Shown here piece by piece: positions 12,801 to 25,100 of a stretch of 64,000 nt of DNA (positions are counted from its first letter, which is position 1; every line of letters begins with the position of its first letter). Location of the stretch: positions 3,720,001 to 3,784,000 of the forward strand of contig NC_044012.1 in NCBI RefSeq assembly GCF_900496995.4, written 5' to 3'. This stretch comes from Aquila chrysaetos chrysaetos. Its lineage: Eukaryota; Chordata; Aves; Accipitriformes; Accipitridae. Under the pieces are notes generated by a model. It was not told the DNA's origin. It saw only the letters and a list, made by a program, of their open reading frames with translations, and searched no databases. A program made the translations under genes and the position numbers.

Positions 12801-14627
12801 AAAGCAGTTTCACAAAGTGGGAAAAGGGTGGGATTTATATTAAAAAAAAAAAATCCAACAGTGCTTTTCAAACACTTAAGGGCCCATTAAGTTAAAAAAA
12901 TCTTTCCATTACTAATTTCAGCTAATTACCATCTTAAACAAATAAAGACCTTGGTGACTAGGATCAAAGGCTGGTGCTTCAAACTAAGGCAAATTCTCTT
13001 GAAGTCGCAGATTTGGAAAAGCGCCTAAACACACAGCGCGGAGCTGGTGATGCAGAAGGCCAGGGAAGGTGAGCATCACGAGAGCTGATGGGGAAGACAG
13101 ACCTGTCCCCGCCAACCCCCCCCCCCTTCTCCTTCACCTGGAATGTGGGCACGCTCCCCTGCTGTTTCCACCATCCAGATCCAGAAGAAATCACGGGGCT
13201 CTTTGCCGGCTGCTGGTCGGCTGGGTGTTACTGTTCCCATCCTTCTCGTTAAACCTCTGCCTTTTGGCTCTGGCAAAGCCCAAGGTCAGAGTAAAATGTA
13301 CTTGGTTGTTGATGATTGATGACTAATTTGGGGTGAAAAGTCCTGCATAAGGAGTTTTCCACCCAAGAACCTAAATTCTCCACTCTGACACTACTTCTTT
13401 TAGAAGAAGTCCATTCAAAAACCAGAGTTCAGGATGAATCAACCGAGCAAGAAGAAACTGGCATGCCGGCTGAATATTTAATTGTTGTATCTGTGCAAGC
13501 AGTAAAAGACTAGGAGGGGAGGCAAGGAGGGAGGAACAGAAATACTCTGGGACGACTGGGAAATGCACAAGTTTTTATTTATCAACTCTGTTTACTTTAA
13601 AATACATCCAACTGGAACACTAGGTGCAGACATAAAAATTAAAATAGAAAACATCCTGGGCCAGGCTCTTAGAGGATGCAAATTGGCATGGGACTTCCCA
13701 TGGCTTCCAGCAAAGCCTGCTGCATTCACACCAGCTGCACTCAGTTGCTCTCAGTTAAGTCAAATAAAGTCAGCTCCACCACTGCAGTCAATTTTGCAAG
13801 GAGAGAGAGGGAGGGGAAAAGAGAGGAGGTCTTTGAGGTACCTGTGAGCTGAACCATTCGGGGCACGGTTGGTCTGAATGAGACCAAAAAATGAAGGGGA
13901 AGCCAACACAGGTCAAGGAGCGCAGGTGTGCTCCAGATACGAGCAGGGCTACGGCTCGCTGCCATTCCTGGGTGGTCCAAAGGTGTAGTCCCACCGAGTG
14001 CTTGTTGCAGTAAACCAAGCCCTCGCCTCCTGGACTTGCCATGGACTCAAGGGAAGGAAGTTCAAGTGAGGTCAGCAGAAAGAATACAATCATTGAGTGG
14101 TAACAATGCATACAAATTACCAACAGGCTGTGAAATTCAGCCTCAGTCTGTTAAAAATGCTGGAAATTCAGAAAAAAACAGCACAGTTAAACTTCATCTG
14201 CCCAAAAGGTGATGTTGGGGCCTTTCTTAAAGTCTGGATGATACTTGTTGCACATTATTTATATGGCATTGATAGGAATAATCCCATGTTTCTTTATTGC
14301 ATGGATTAATCCCTTGCTGCAGCATCAGAACGGCTGGCCCAGGCTCTGATGGAGCTCTGTGGGGCACCAAGATTTGAGTGACTACGAATGGCCAGATCTG
14401 CAACTGGAAATGCATTTTCCGTCACCTCAAACACGCAGGAGTCTCCAGGGAGAGTGGAGGTGCAGAAAGACCATTTTCTGCAGTAGCCTGGACTGTAAAT
14501 CATGCGTTAGTCCCTTCTGGGCATTTCCCTCAATTTATAAATACTTTGCTCTTCTCCTAGCAAGGACTTCACACTTGCTGTGGTGTACTGGAGAGCTTTT
14601 TCACCAGGAACATATGGACCTTTCTGA
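9801..14627. other. Non-coding: no gene recognised
   Basis: Mixed-composition sequence with locally GC-rich patches (10.8, 11.2 and 13.1 kb), short A, T and C homopolymers (10280, 12291, 13117), and overlapping chance ORFs. No splice-bounded exon was convincing. Confidence 0.6.
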
Positions 14628-14652
14628 ATTACCATTACCATTACCATTACAT
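14628..14652. repeat. (ATTACC)n short tandem repeat
   Basis: About four copies of the hexamer ATTACC occur here. Confidence 0.85.
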
Positions 14653-14799
14653 TGGTGCTAGTGGCTGTGAAGAACTGACACAGACACTCAAATAGTCCTC
14701 AAGTTTTTAGGTAGGGAAAGCAAAGCAGAACCATTTAAAACTGAACAAAAGAAGTAAGAAATAGAATCTTTACTTTACAGAAAAAGCTCAAATGAAATT

Positions 14800-15360
14800 A
14801 TGGTCAATGCACATTTGATCAGTTTTGCCTGCTTAATGCACCTTTATTAGCTGAAGATAAACAGCCAGCCGACTGCGCTTGCAATAATACCGTCACAGAA
14901 AAATGCCCCAGTGAACTCTCTCTGAGATAACATCTTCAATAATCTTTCCGGTGTTAAATAAACAGCCAGAAAGGAAAACAAGAACGGATCCAAATATTCA
15001 TTTCTCCCTAGCAGTTGTGTTTTTGGGAGTGGAATGGTTCTGGATGGAGGATCCTACATATGGCTTAGTTAATGGATCGTGATATGAGTGAAAACCTTCC
15101 TAAAGAGGAATTTAAAAATGAGGGCTCAAAGAAGAGCCTTTCTTGTTGTAATTTATGGGCTGAATGCTTGCTTAAGGAATGCAAATAATCCCTAGCAGAC
15201 ATGACTGCCATTGACATCTATGGGAGCAGGCGCTGCAACAAGGGGAGCTGGGTTTGGGCTGCCGAGAGAGATTAGAGAAATGTGGCGGCATGTGGTAGTG
15301 CCTTTAAGGAAACTATTAGCTGAGGAAGCGAGTCACATTTCTCTAATTTTATTAGTATTG
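14800..15360. promoter_or_regulatory. Candidate conserved non-coding block with a perfect inverted repeat
   Basis: The AT-rich, non-repetitive sequence includes ATTAGAGAAATGTG at 15271-15284 and its exact reverse complement at 15334-15347. The composition resembles vertebrate conserved enhancers, but conservation was not tested. Confidence 0.3.
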
Positions 15361-15388
15361 GCCAAATCTGGGAGTTCTCACCTAGACT

Positions 15389-18300
15389 TTAATTGGCCAA
15401 AATTTCTCTTGAAGTCAGTTGGAATTTGCCTGAGTTAGGGGCTCCGTAACAGCTCAAAAAGGTCTTCAGGACTAAAACCCACTGCCCTTTCTTGTACCAG
15501 ATGCTCTGATTAAGTGTCAAGAAGTCTCCACAAGGCAGTTTATAGGCAAAGTATATGGGCTTGAAGCTGTACAACCACTGTGGCTGACTGAACAATATTT
15601 TCCCTCGCATCTGAACACTATTAGAGAGAGAAAAGAAGACCAAACCGTACTTGAAAATGTGAAGCACAAGCAAAAATTTAGATGGCGACATCTCTGGGTC
15701 TGCCAACACCATTAAGAGCACATATTTTGCTGTTTCATCTCCATTTCTACCATTTTCCATAAAACAGCATGTTAACTTATTCTGGTCCTCAGGGGTGAAG
15801 ATAGAGAAGTAACTTCCATGAAAATTAACCACTTGAGGAGCAAGGTCAGTAACACTTGCTTTGGGTTTTCTTAATGGGCTTTCAGATTTTTAATCTCCAT
15901 GATGAAAAAAGTTACTTCTCCAAACAACGTCTTCAAAGAAGAAGGGTCAGAGAGTATAGGGGAACTAAGCTATGCCCATGATCATTTGGGCACTGCAGAT
16001 GGAGAACAGATTGCTGCTTCTCAGGCACATTTGTAGAAGAGGACAACACATGAGGTCCATGATACACTCAGCGCATTCAAGGATTCCCTCTGAGCTAGAT
16101 CTGACAAAATTATATACATTTATTGATGGAACCAAACCTTCAGCCATTTCTCTAAGCAAGATGCTGAAGACTGTTATACATTTGTAAATGAAGGCTCTAA
16201 AATCAAAGCATGAAGATAAAAAGCAATTCAAAAGTGAACAAAACTAATCATGAAAAGTCTACCAAAGAGAAATCTTGACAAAACCCAGAGAAAAGATTGA
16301 ATGAAAATTATCAAGCTTTTCTTCTTTTCTCCCTGGAAGCAGTTGTAATTTGGTGTCCCCCTGGAAGCCACTCACATCTGAGATTTGGAAGCCATGGAAA
16401 ATGATCAACAATGAATCCAAATGAATGAAATTTGGAAGGAAAATTCTATGGGTACGTTTGGAACTTGCAACGGAATTTTTTAAAGACCTTTAAAATAATG
16501 ATGGGCGCAGTTTCAACTCCATTGAGCTATGCTACTTATACCACTTCTATGCTTGACCTAAACAGCTGTTTGATAGCTTATATTTCAGCATGGTTTATCC
16601 ACTCTCTATTTTTTTTTTTCATTTCCCCATAGATTTTTGTTATAAAAACATCAGTGCATGTGTTTTGATTTAAACAGCTAAAATGCTGGTTAACATTGGT
16701 TATTTTAAATGGTTGAGGCTTGTTTAAATACATGGAACTTTCCTTTTCTATGGAAAATTGTAGGAAATTAAGAAAATGTTCTTACCTTGGACTCTCTAAG
16801 CTTATATATGTTAAGATTTGGGTGATGGTCTTGTATGAGTGTGTAGGCACACACATGTATGTGCCTGTACGTATGCATGCATGTATGTGTGTATGTGAAC
16901 GGAGGAGAATAACCTTGAACATATCGGGTATTACCTAGCAGTAGAAGTGGTAGGCCATTTTTCTTAAGACTTTTATTGGGATCTTTTTTTGGGCTAAGGT
17001 GTGAAAATTGGCAGCTCGTTGCATTTTCTGACAGACTGCTGAAGATTGGCTAATTAGAAATCAAGTCTGATTCCAAGTCAAACAAGCTGAGGCCACTAAG
17101 ACTTCATAGGATGTTTATCTGAAACATTTCAGTGAGCGCTAACATTTTCAGAAAGAACAATATTGTTAACCCATGTTCACAAGTGCAGTACAACACTTGT
17201 TATAAAGCAAAACTGGGATAAAATTTGGTTTATGTGAGTGATCAGTCTTCACGCTCCTTCCAGCCAGGAAATAGAGCCCAAACCATGTGATTTGTTTGTT
17301 ATTTATGTAAGTGATAACACCGATTTAAGTGCATAAGCTGCCTTTTTAGCTAGGGTTTGATGGTTTATTCGATTTCCCAGCTGGGGTGATTAAAGGCAAA
17401 GGATTTCCCAAAGGTCACAAAATTCAGTGATGCACCAGCCCCCGTAGAAGCCCCCCATTCTCCACCCCTTGTCATTCAGCCGGCTCCTCTGCGCTCTAAC
17501 AAGCACCACACCGGTGAGGCTGAAGACAGAATTTTGGCCCCGTTTCCTCAACCTTATTAATTTCAAAGTGCTCTTCTACTAAATACACACCGCAGGCTTC
17601 ACGAATCCACATTCTGGCCTGAGAGACCTGGTAGACAGTGAAATAATTTTCCCCAAAGACATGATGGAAGCTTCGTAACTCAAATCACGCAGAATTGGGT
17701 CTGACAAAGCATGGGCGAACACGCTAGTGTGAACAGAGTTACTTTGGCAGAAGGAGCAGGAGCGGAGGACTTAACATGCAATGTGCTCTTGTGCACCATT
17801 ACTCACCCTGTGGTCTGCAAACCACTGGTGGTCCATAAGGCATCAGCACATGGCCCAAGACATGATAGAAATTTCTTTGTTGTGTTTTTTTTTTTTTAAT
17901 AAAAAGGCATATTCTGAAACAAAAATAAATGAAAGGGGAGAAAATGTAAGCCCAAAGTACTTAAAACTTAGCCTCATTTTTATTTGATTATAAAGGAAAG
18001 CCCTCGCAGCAGCACCACACAGGATGGCCCTTGGATTTCACATCCTGCAAAAGTGAGGTTGTCCATGGATTTGAGGATACTGAAAAGCACTGAGGCAGCA
18101 GATGAAGACTGGCACGAGAGAAGCCTTCTGCTCTCGTTCTGCACTGGGAGTGATAGCAAGCTTTCCAAATGATTGGGTCATATAATTCCTCATTTCTGTG
18201 TCATATCGGGGTGTTGATTATAATACTATGTCCGCTTTGGGAGTCAAGAGTTCTGCTTTCTTCCCACCACATCTGCTTTTATTTGGCTCACCACTCTACG

Positions 18301-19011
18301 TGCCTTCTCGTACCTCTATTTGCTTGTAGTAAAATCAGGATCATTTTAGCGAGGGTCACATCCTTCTCCGGTTTTGAGGACTGAACTGTGCAAACCACCT
18401 GCAAATGCCTGAGATGCTGTTGGAAAGTCTCTTCCAATCGTGCTGCCTGAATCTCTGGTCCATCACAGCCCTTTAATATCATGAATGATGCTGGCTGAAA
18501 GGTTTGTGATGAAATTCTGGATTTGGTGGGCAAGGGACGGGTACTATGAAAAGTGAGATTATTGTGAAAAACAGCTTTGACAATTTGCATTTTTCCACAA
18601 ACGGACAAACTAACAATTTCATTAATTGTGATGCTACCTGCATTCACAACTGCAACACAGAGGGGGTTATCCTAAATTATTTTAAGGATGAGACAAGGCT
18701 TTAGGAGAAAGCAAAGAGGGCAATTCTTTGTCTCTGAAATCAGCTATTTTTATTCATTCCACGTTGAGACTGAACCCACACAGAAAGAAACATCCATTTT
18801 TTCCACTGTGAACAGTTAGCCAGAATAATGCCAAAAGAATGGGAGCATCCCCCATCCTCTCATATCAGAACTGTTGGATTCCTTAGGCTTTGTACCTCAG
18901 CGTGAAGTTAAAATGATATTAAAGTGTCTGTGATTTCATGGCCACCACGGAGCCATGCTGAGGTGGCCTCGGAGGCGATCTACATTCCCGAGTTGTGTGG
19001 TCTGTACCATG
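15389..19011. other. Non-coding: no gene recognised; TG/ATGT-rich simple sequence near 16.85 kb
   Basis: A 147-codon minus ORF (15389-15832) lacks splice sites or family features. A purine/pyrimidine-alternating ATGT/TGTA-rich stretch lies at about 16848-16898. The T run at about 17886-17898 is a homopolymer. Confidence 0.55.
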
Positions 19012-19058
19012 CAGGCTTAAGAATGCTCTTTGTGGTACAAAAGTTAGCCTTAAGCCTG
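19012..19058. other. 47-nt hairpin: 10-bp perfect stem plus inner stem
   Basis: CAGGCTTAAG (19012-19021) pairs perfectly with CTTAAGCCTG (19049-19058). Inside, CTTTGT pairs with ACAAAAG with one bulge around a GGT loop. It could be a foldback element or a small structured RNA. Nothing indicates expression. Confidence 0.45.
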
Positions 19059-19309
19059 TTTTATTTATTCTGACCATTTAAACCACTATCTCTTTTTGAA
19101 CATGGCCATTTTTTATAGATTGTGGAGATCATTATTTGTGCAGTTAACTGCTCTCTCTTTCGTTTTTAACTGTTTTTCTTATATACATATGAAGTACTGT
19201 GAATCCAGCAGAGTTCATAGAGTACAAAGACTTGTGCTGGAAAAAAATATTTGCACTTCACTAGTATTCAAGAGAAAGGTCAATAAAATAAAGCAAGATG
19301 AGAAATCAT

Positions 19310-19383
19310 GGGGTGAAATGCTGGCCCCACCGTAGTCAATGGGAGTTTTGCCATTGACTTTAACGGGGGCCAGAATTTCACCC
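19310..19383. mobile_element. Palindromic MITE-like element
   Basis: The left arm GGGTGAAATGCTGGCCCC...GTCAATGG is matched by a right arm CCATTGAC...GGGGCCAGAATTTCACCC around a GAGTTTTG loop. This hairpin is an abundant short repeat in sauropsid genomes as I recall it. It has no coding capacity. Confidence 0.75.
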
Positions 19384-21700
19384 GTGTTGCCTCAGACATG
19401 GTGAATGACTCCTTTTTGTCCACATATTTCAAGCCTTAGGAGGCAAATGGAATAGAAATAAATCAATATCCCATCAGAAATGCAGATTTCACCTTGTCCT
19501 CTATGTTTCTGAATCCATAAAACATAAATTCTGGGCAAACTTTGATCTCTCTGGGTTTGACTTAGAATTTTGTTATTCCTGAAGGTTGACTATTACAGAG
19601 GTTGCCTGGATGGGCTCTATAGGTGGAACAACCTGACCGACAGAAATGCACAGCATTCTTATAAGATGAAAGCATCCCTCGTATAGATCCAGGACCGGAC
19701 AGGCTGTCTGCTCCACACAGTAACAAAGACTGAAACCATATTGGCGTGGTGCCTGATACAACACTAAAATGCTTCCCTGTGGCTTTCTACTCCCAGGGAG
19801 AAAGAGCAAAGAAATCAGCGGGGAGACCAGTGGAAGTCATGGTTTGACAACATCAAAGAGCAGCTTGGACCCTATCCTTATAGAGAGAAAAAGGTTGCCA
19901 GGATCCCATGAGTTGGCTGACTAATAAGTGAAGTGCTGCCAATGCTCCGATTCAGGACAACTTGGGGTGACCCAGTGAGTGATGGCCATTGCCGGTGGAA
20001 GAAGTTAACAGAAAAAAGCTGGGAGATAAAGAAAAATAACCAAGCAAATACAGGAATTGTGAACGCAGAGGAGCACAGGGGGAGTCGCCTCTTGAATCAG
20101 AAACGTCTGTGTAGTAGTAAGGTCAACAGTGACTTCTGAGAAGGCATTTGCAGCCTTCGTTACCGCTTCCGTCCTCTGACAGAGACACATTGGTGTGTGG
20201 TGCTATTTGTCTTGTCCACGCTGGTCAGGATAACGGGCAACGTTGTGGGGGGAAGGAAGAAAATACATCATTTAAAAACCAAGGTGGCCAGATGTACATT
20301 TGCACTGGGGTTTCACATCTTGCATGTGGATCAGCCCCTGCTTGTTATTATAAATGGTTCTGTGCTCCATTATGAAGACCAAGTCCCCAGTGAGGGCTGA
20401 GTGACTTGATTTGCTCGTTTGTGTGAGAGAAAGCAACTACAGAGTGTGGTGGTCCAAGGCACGCTGCTACGGACAAGGGACAGGCAGCTGCCTTTGGGCA
20501 AGGAAAGGCTTAGTGACTGTTTATTGGGTGAAGGACTGCTCAGGGTGTAGAGAAAATGTTTCCTAGCTCTCCAAAGGTTGAAAAATCCATAAAATGGATG
20601 AAAGGTATTGTAATCTGCAAGTTCATTTTCTGAAATGAGATATTCAGAGGAATGTGATGAGCAGGGTGGCTCCCAGTCTGCGGTAAATCATTTCTCCTTC
20701 TGCTATATGCCAATATGCTCTGTCCCTGCAGCTCCTGAATTTCAACACGGTGAACAACATTGCAAGACCTTGTTTTCTCCAAAGGGGATCCCAAGGCAGT
20801 ATTAAAGTCAACATCTAAGAAAGAGGAATGATTTTGGCTACAGCTACACCTGTGGCAGCTGGGTCTTGTCTTTAGCTGGACCATTGGGTGACCAAAGCAA
20901 TGGGGAGGGAGGGCTGCTCCCAGCCTCCTTTTATTTGTGGCAGATCACTTCCCTGTATTTCCATACCTCTGATTTTTGCCTTAGCTGTTTAAATTGTCAG
21001 TTCTTCAGAGAGGTTTTGTACAGCACCTATTGCAACAGGACCCCAATCTCTTCTGAGGCCTCTGAACACCGCAGTAATATAAATAATAAGAAAGCATTTA
21101 TCAAAGCATACAAAGGAAACTCTCTGTGCTATGATTTAAAGCATGTAAAATGAGGCTTGGAAAACATTCCTCCAAAGGAGTGGAGGATTAATTAACACTT
21201 GCCCAGCCCATTGTGACCACAGGCCATGCTAGGAGCCCTCAGCACCCGCTGACTTGCCACCAGGATTAGCTTTAATCAAGATGGGATACAGACCGGCACT
21301 GGATCTTACGGGGCATCGCAGACATAATGGCATCTCCTTGCTTTAACTGGGTTTGCTCTTCTGCACAAAGAACTCAAAGGAAAATAAAGGGGCACAAAAT
21401 TACATCATATTTCAAGAGATGAGAAAGGGATAGTTTAGCATCCTTGAGGCTTAGAGTGCTTATTGCTAAACCTCGATAACCTGCTGCATATTTGATCAAC
21501 AACCGCCTTCAAAAACCGAAATCAATGAATCTCCTCCTGGCCTGAGGTGTGCCCACAGAGCATCCAGCTCTGCCCCCCGACTTCTCCACCGCAGGTCTGG
21601 AGGAGCCGTGCTGTGACACCGAGCAGCATCCGCGGGGAAATCGGGAGTCCTCGCAGCTGCTGAGAGCCAAAATCCCCAACGCCATTTGGTCCGAGTTCAT
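19384..21700. other. Non-coding: no gene recognised
   Basis: Short chance ORFs only (up to 114 codons, minus, 20540-20884). No repeat family was identified. Confidence 0.6.
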
Positions 21701-22120
21701 CAGACTTCCTCGCTGAAAGACTCAAAGTTGGGCTTTATTGTCTGAGCTGGTTCAAATTGCAGAGCACAAGAAGGGAGAATGGTTTTCCAGCTTTTAAGCC
21801 AGGATAATTTGTTTGCTTTATTTTTTTTTTTTTTTAAATTGTAAAAATGGTTTAAATCCATCAAGTCACTCTCCAGAGTTATAGAGCTGCAATAAATCCT
21901 AATCTGTTTGGACTCAGTTTCCGATTAATTTTTTTGCCAAGCACCCTAATAAAAATGGATTAATTTAAAGCTATGCGGAGAAAATATATATAGAATTTTA
22001 CAGCAGCCATTTCTTTAGCTGGACTATGCTTTTTTTGTATGCATGTTTGAATCATTATAATAGCAATAAAAAGAACTGGTAATTACATTGCCTGTAAAAA
22101 GTCATTAGACAGGAATGGAA
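21700..22120. promoter_or_regulatory. Candidate AT-rich enhancer-like block with homeodomain-type sites
   Basis: It contains ATTAATT twice (21924-21930 and 21959-21965), the palindrome GTAATTAC (22079-22086), a long T tract near 21820, and ATTATAATAG. Density of TAATT-type sites is above the neighbourhood. Not tested for conservation. Confidence 0.3.
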
Positions 22121-25100
22121 ATTTATAAAACCCCACAATTAATGGTAGATGAGTACATACACACACATACACACATGTACTTGAAAAAATATTAATATAG
22201 AGGATAATTATGGGATATGGACAGGAAAGGAGACTGCTCTGAGGTTTAAATGAGTTATCTTCTAGGTTTGTGGGACTCTAGCAGTCTTGAGGAGCCTCAT
22301 ACGTTACTTAAAAATGAAATTCATGCCGTACCACCCCCAAGCACATCCCTGCAGCAGATTCCTGGGCAAGGAGCCATGTGGGGTGCAGGGGGATGAAAGG
22401 AGGGCACCCCATTCAAGTGTGAGGAGCATTGTACCCTGAAAAGCTTGCTGGATGGGAATGCCCATGTCCACAGCAGATCCTGAGAGCTGGACAGACGGGT
22501 TAAAATGAGGAGGGACTGCGCCAGTTCTGTAGCCAGCCACAAAAGCAACCTGCCCTAATTTCTCATATGGACTTTGTATAAAACTATGAATGCCAGGGCT
22601 TGACATTTATTGTCCACAGTCCCAATCGCTGTCTCAAATCAGGGACAGCAAATAAACACTCCTGGCTTGAAAGAATCAGTTGTCTGCAGAGTATTTCTCC
22701 CTGGGAGTATTTATGAACCTCAGTGTGATAGCAACTGCCTGGACAGGCAAAAATCCTCCTTTGGATAATCTGGAAGCAAACACAACCTGCTGCAGGCTTT
22801 TTTAGCCTAAGGGAAGCGAAACGCTGCTGACCCCGTGGGACCCCTCCACGATTTTGCACGGGTGTGATGCTGCAGCGGGATCTTGCCAAGCCTCCGCTCC
22901 TGCCCTGCCACGGGGTGTTGCTGGGATCCTGCACGCGCAGATGATGGGAAACCGCATCGCGACATTTCGGTTGCGGTTACGAGGCAGCCACCCCCCTGTT
23001 GCGGGAGAGGAAGGTGGGAGTGAAGCTACGGGTCTTGGGAAAGAAGAATCGGTGTCATCTCTGTTTAACTACTCAGATTCCACCTCTCCAGAGAAACGCG
23101 TTCAGGAAAGATAGGGATATGTGTTTCAGGGAGTGAAACCGTGGAAAGAGATGGGATCTCGTCACCTGGGAGCAAAGCAGGGAGACCTCCGGGTTACACC
23201 TCACGTAGGTGGTCTGGGCCAGTCTTAATGAATACATGGGAAATGAAAAGGAAAGGCCAGGGGAGAGAATCATCCCTCTTTCACTCAGCCATCACACTAC
23301 AAAAGGATTATTCTTAAACTTATTCTTTAAAAGCAATGTCAGTCCTTGAGGCCATTTGTTAAATTTTAAAAGGAGCAGCAGAAGCTCAAAAGTTGAATAT
23401 GGGAGTGCATTTACATGCTCAATTCAAAGAAAATTAAAAAGAAAAACCAAACTTCAAGAAAAATAATCTCAAACAAGTGAGATTTTCTTGCCAAATTCAT
23501 TCAAAGAATTTTTTCCCTCCTATCAGTTGCTCTTGTATCCAAGGACAATGTTCTTTTCCTCTTTTTGGAAAAGCTTTGGACTGACATTTGTTTATAATAT
23601 CTTATTAGAATTTACTAAAATATTTTCAGCATAAGACCCATGGCGTCAACTCATCTTTCCTCACTAAACCAATAAGCAAGCATTAAGGCGCAACGCGTTG
23701 GGCTTCCTGTTTACTTCCACAGATGGCAAATTAATGCCTGCTCATTCCTCCGATGTATTAATCTCGCCTTTTCCCACATAATTGGTAAATGAAGCCCAGA
23801 TGGAAGGAATTAGCTTGAAATCTCCCCCTCCTCCTGCGCCCCACAAAAAATGTTGGGAGAAGGGGTTTTGGTAGCACTGATTACACTGCAAAATTGTTCT
23901 GTGATTCCTTAAGTTCTTAAGCATATTGCTATCTCCCAATAGCAATATAGGATTATACTGCTGGTATAATATAGCACATGATGTATTATGGTTCCTATGC
24001 TACTTCTCTGCTTACAAGACCAGGGATATTAAAAAGAAACTATTGAAAATTTATAAAGCAAGTAGCTAGAAACTAACAGACACTAATGCGAGCTTAGTGA
24101 ATTCAGTGAAGAGACTTCCAAACAACAGACATGGGATTAAACTTTTCCAAGTCTTACAAAGCTAGGCTTGGTGTGGCTTGTAAGATCTTACATTGTTTAT
24201 ATGCTTTTGACAATGGTCTTGCTGGATATAAGATTGTGTTCTATATTCCTTATTTTTCAAGGGAAAAACTTTTCATGGCTGTCTATGATGCCTTTTGTAG
24301 AGAGCTGCTTCAAAGGCTTTGGATGGCTGTTTCTTACGGTAGCTTTGCCAGGTGACAGACTATCAAATCAGTATTATCAGTTGTGTTTTAATCACACTGG
24401 CATTGCAAATTGGTTCACAGTGTATATCTATGCGGTAGTTTACAGGACTTAAAGCACAATCTCATGATGGATGCCTTCCCCGTGCAGTTTGGAAGTGGAG
24501 GAATTACAACAAGAGCTTGTGCCCTAAGAAAATGGACCGGGAAGAGAATCGTGTCCAGCACCCTCTCCTCCATACCATAAATTTCTTGTGCCTGTTAGGA
24601 CACACCTGCCTTATTAACAATATTCACCACTTTCCAGGCTTCAGAGGCATTCCTAGACCCCTTGGTATTCTTTCCGCACCTACTCCACTTGGTTATCTCC
24701 AGCTCCAGAGAAGTTGTGTTGATCAACACTTTATGGGTGGGGATACCCCATAGAATTCATTTTCTGCAACCACAATTATGTCATGGCCAATTCCTGATCA
24801 TCCTGCTGGGAAGAGCTGAACCTCAAGTGAGTCTGCGCTTACATAAAGGTTTTCCAAACTGACAATGAATTTTACCTGGCTAGTGCATACCATGGGAAAA
24901 ATTCATCAAAGGGAATTAAAGAACTGGTCCAGCTACACATTTATCTCATCCTAGTAAAAGCAAAACCACAGATACATTATTTTAATCCTCAATTATTAAA
25001 TTGCTTAAAGGAGTTTACTGCACTGGGGAACTCTGAAACATTTTAGACACGACTCCAGCAATTTGTTTGAAGCCCTGCATGCCGCCGCATGCACTGAACT

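Noticed and set aside
15389..15832. 147-codon minus-strand ORF
   Set aside because: A frame of this length is expected about once by chance in 64 kb of AT-rich DNA. No splice sites bound it and no motif was recognised.
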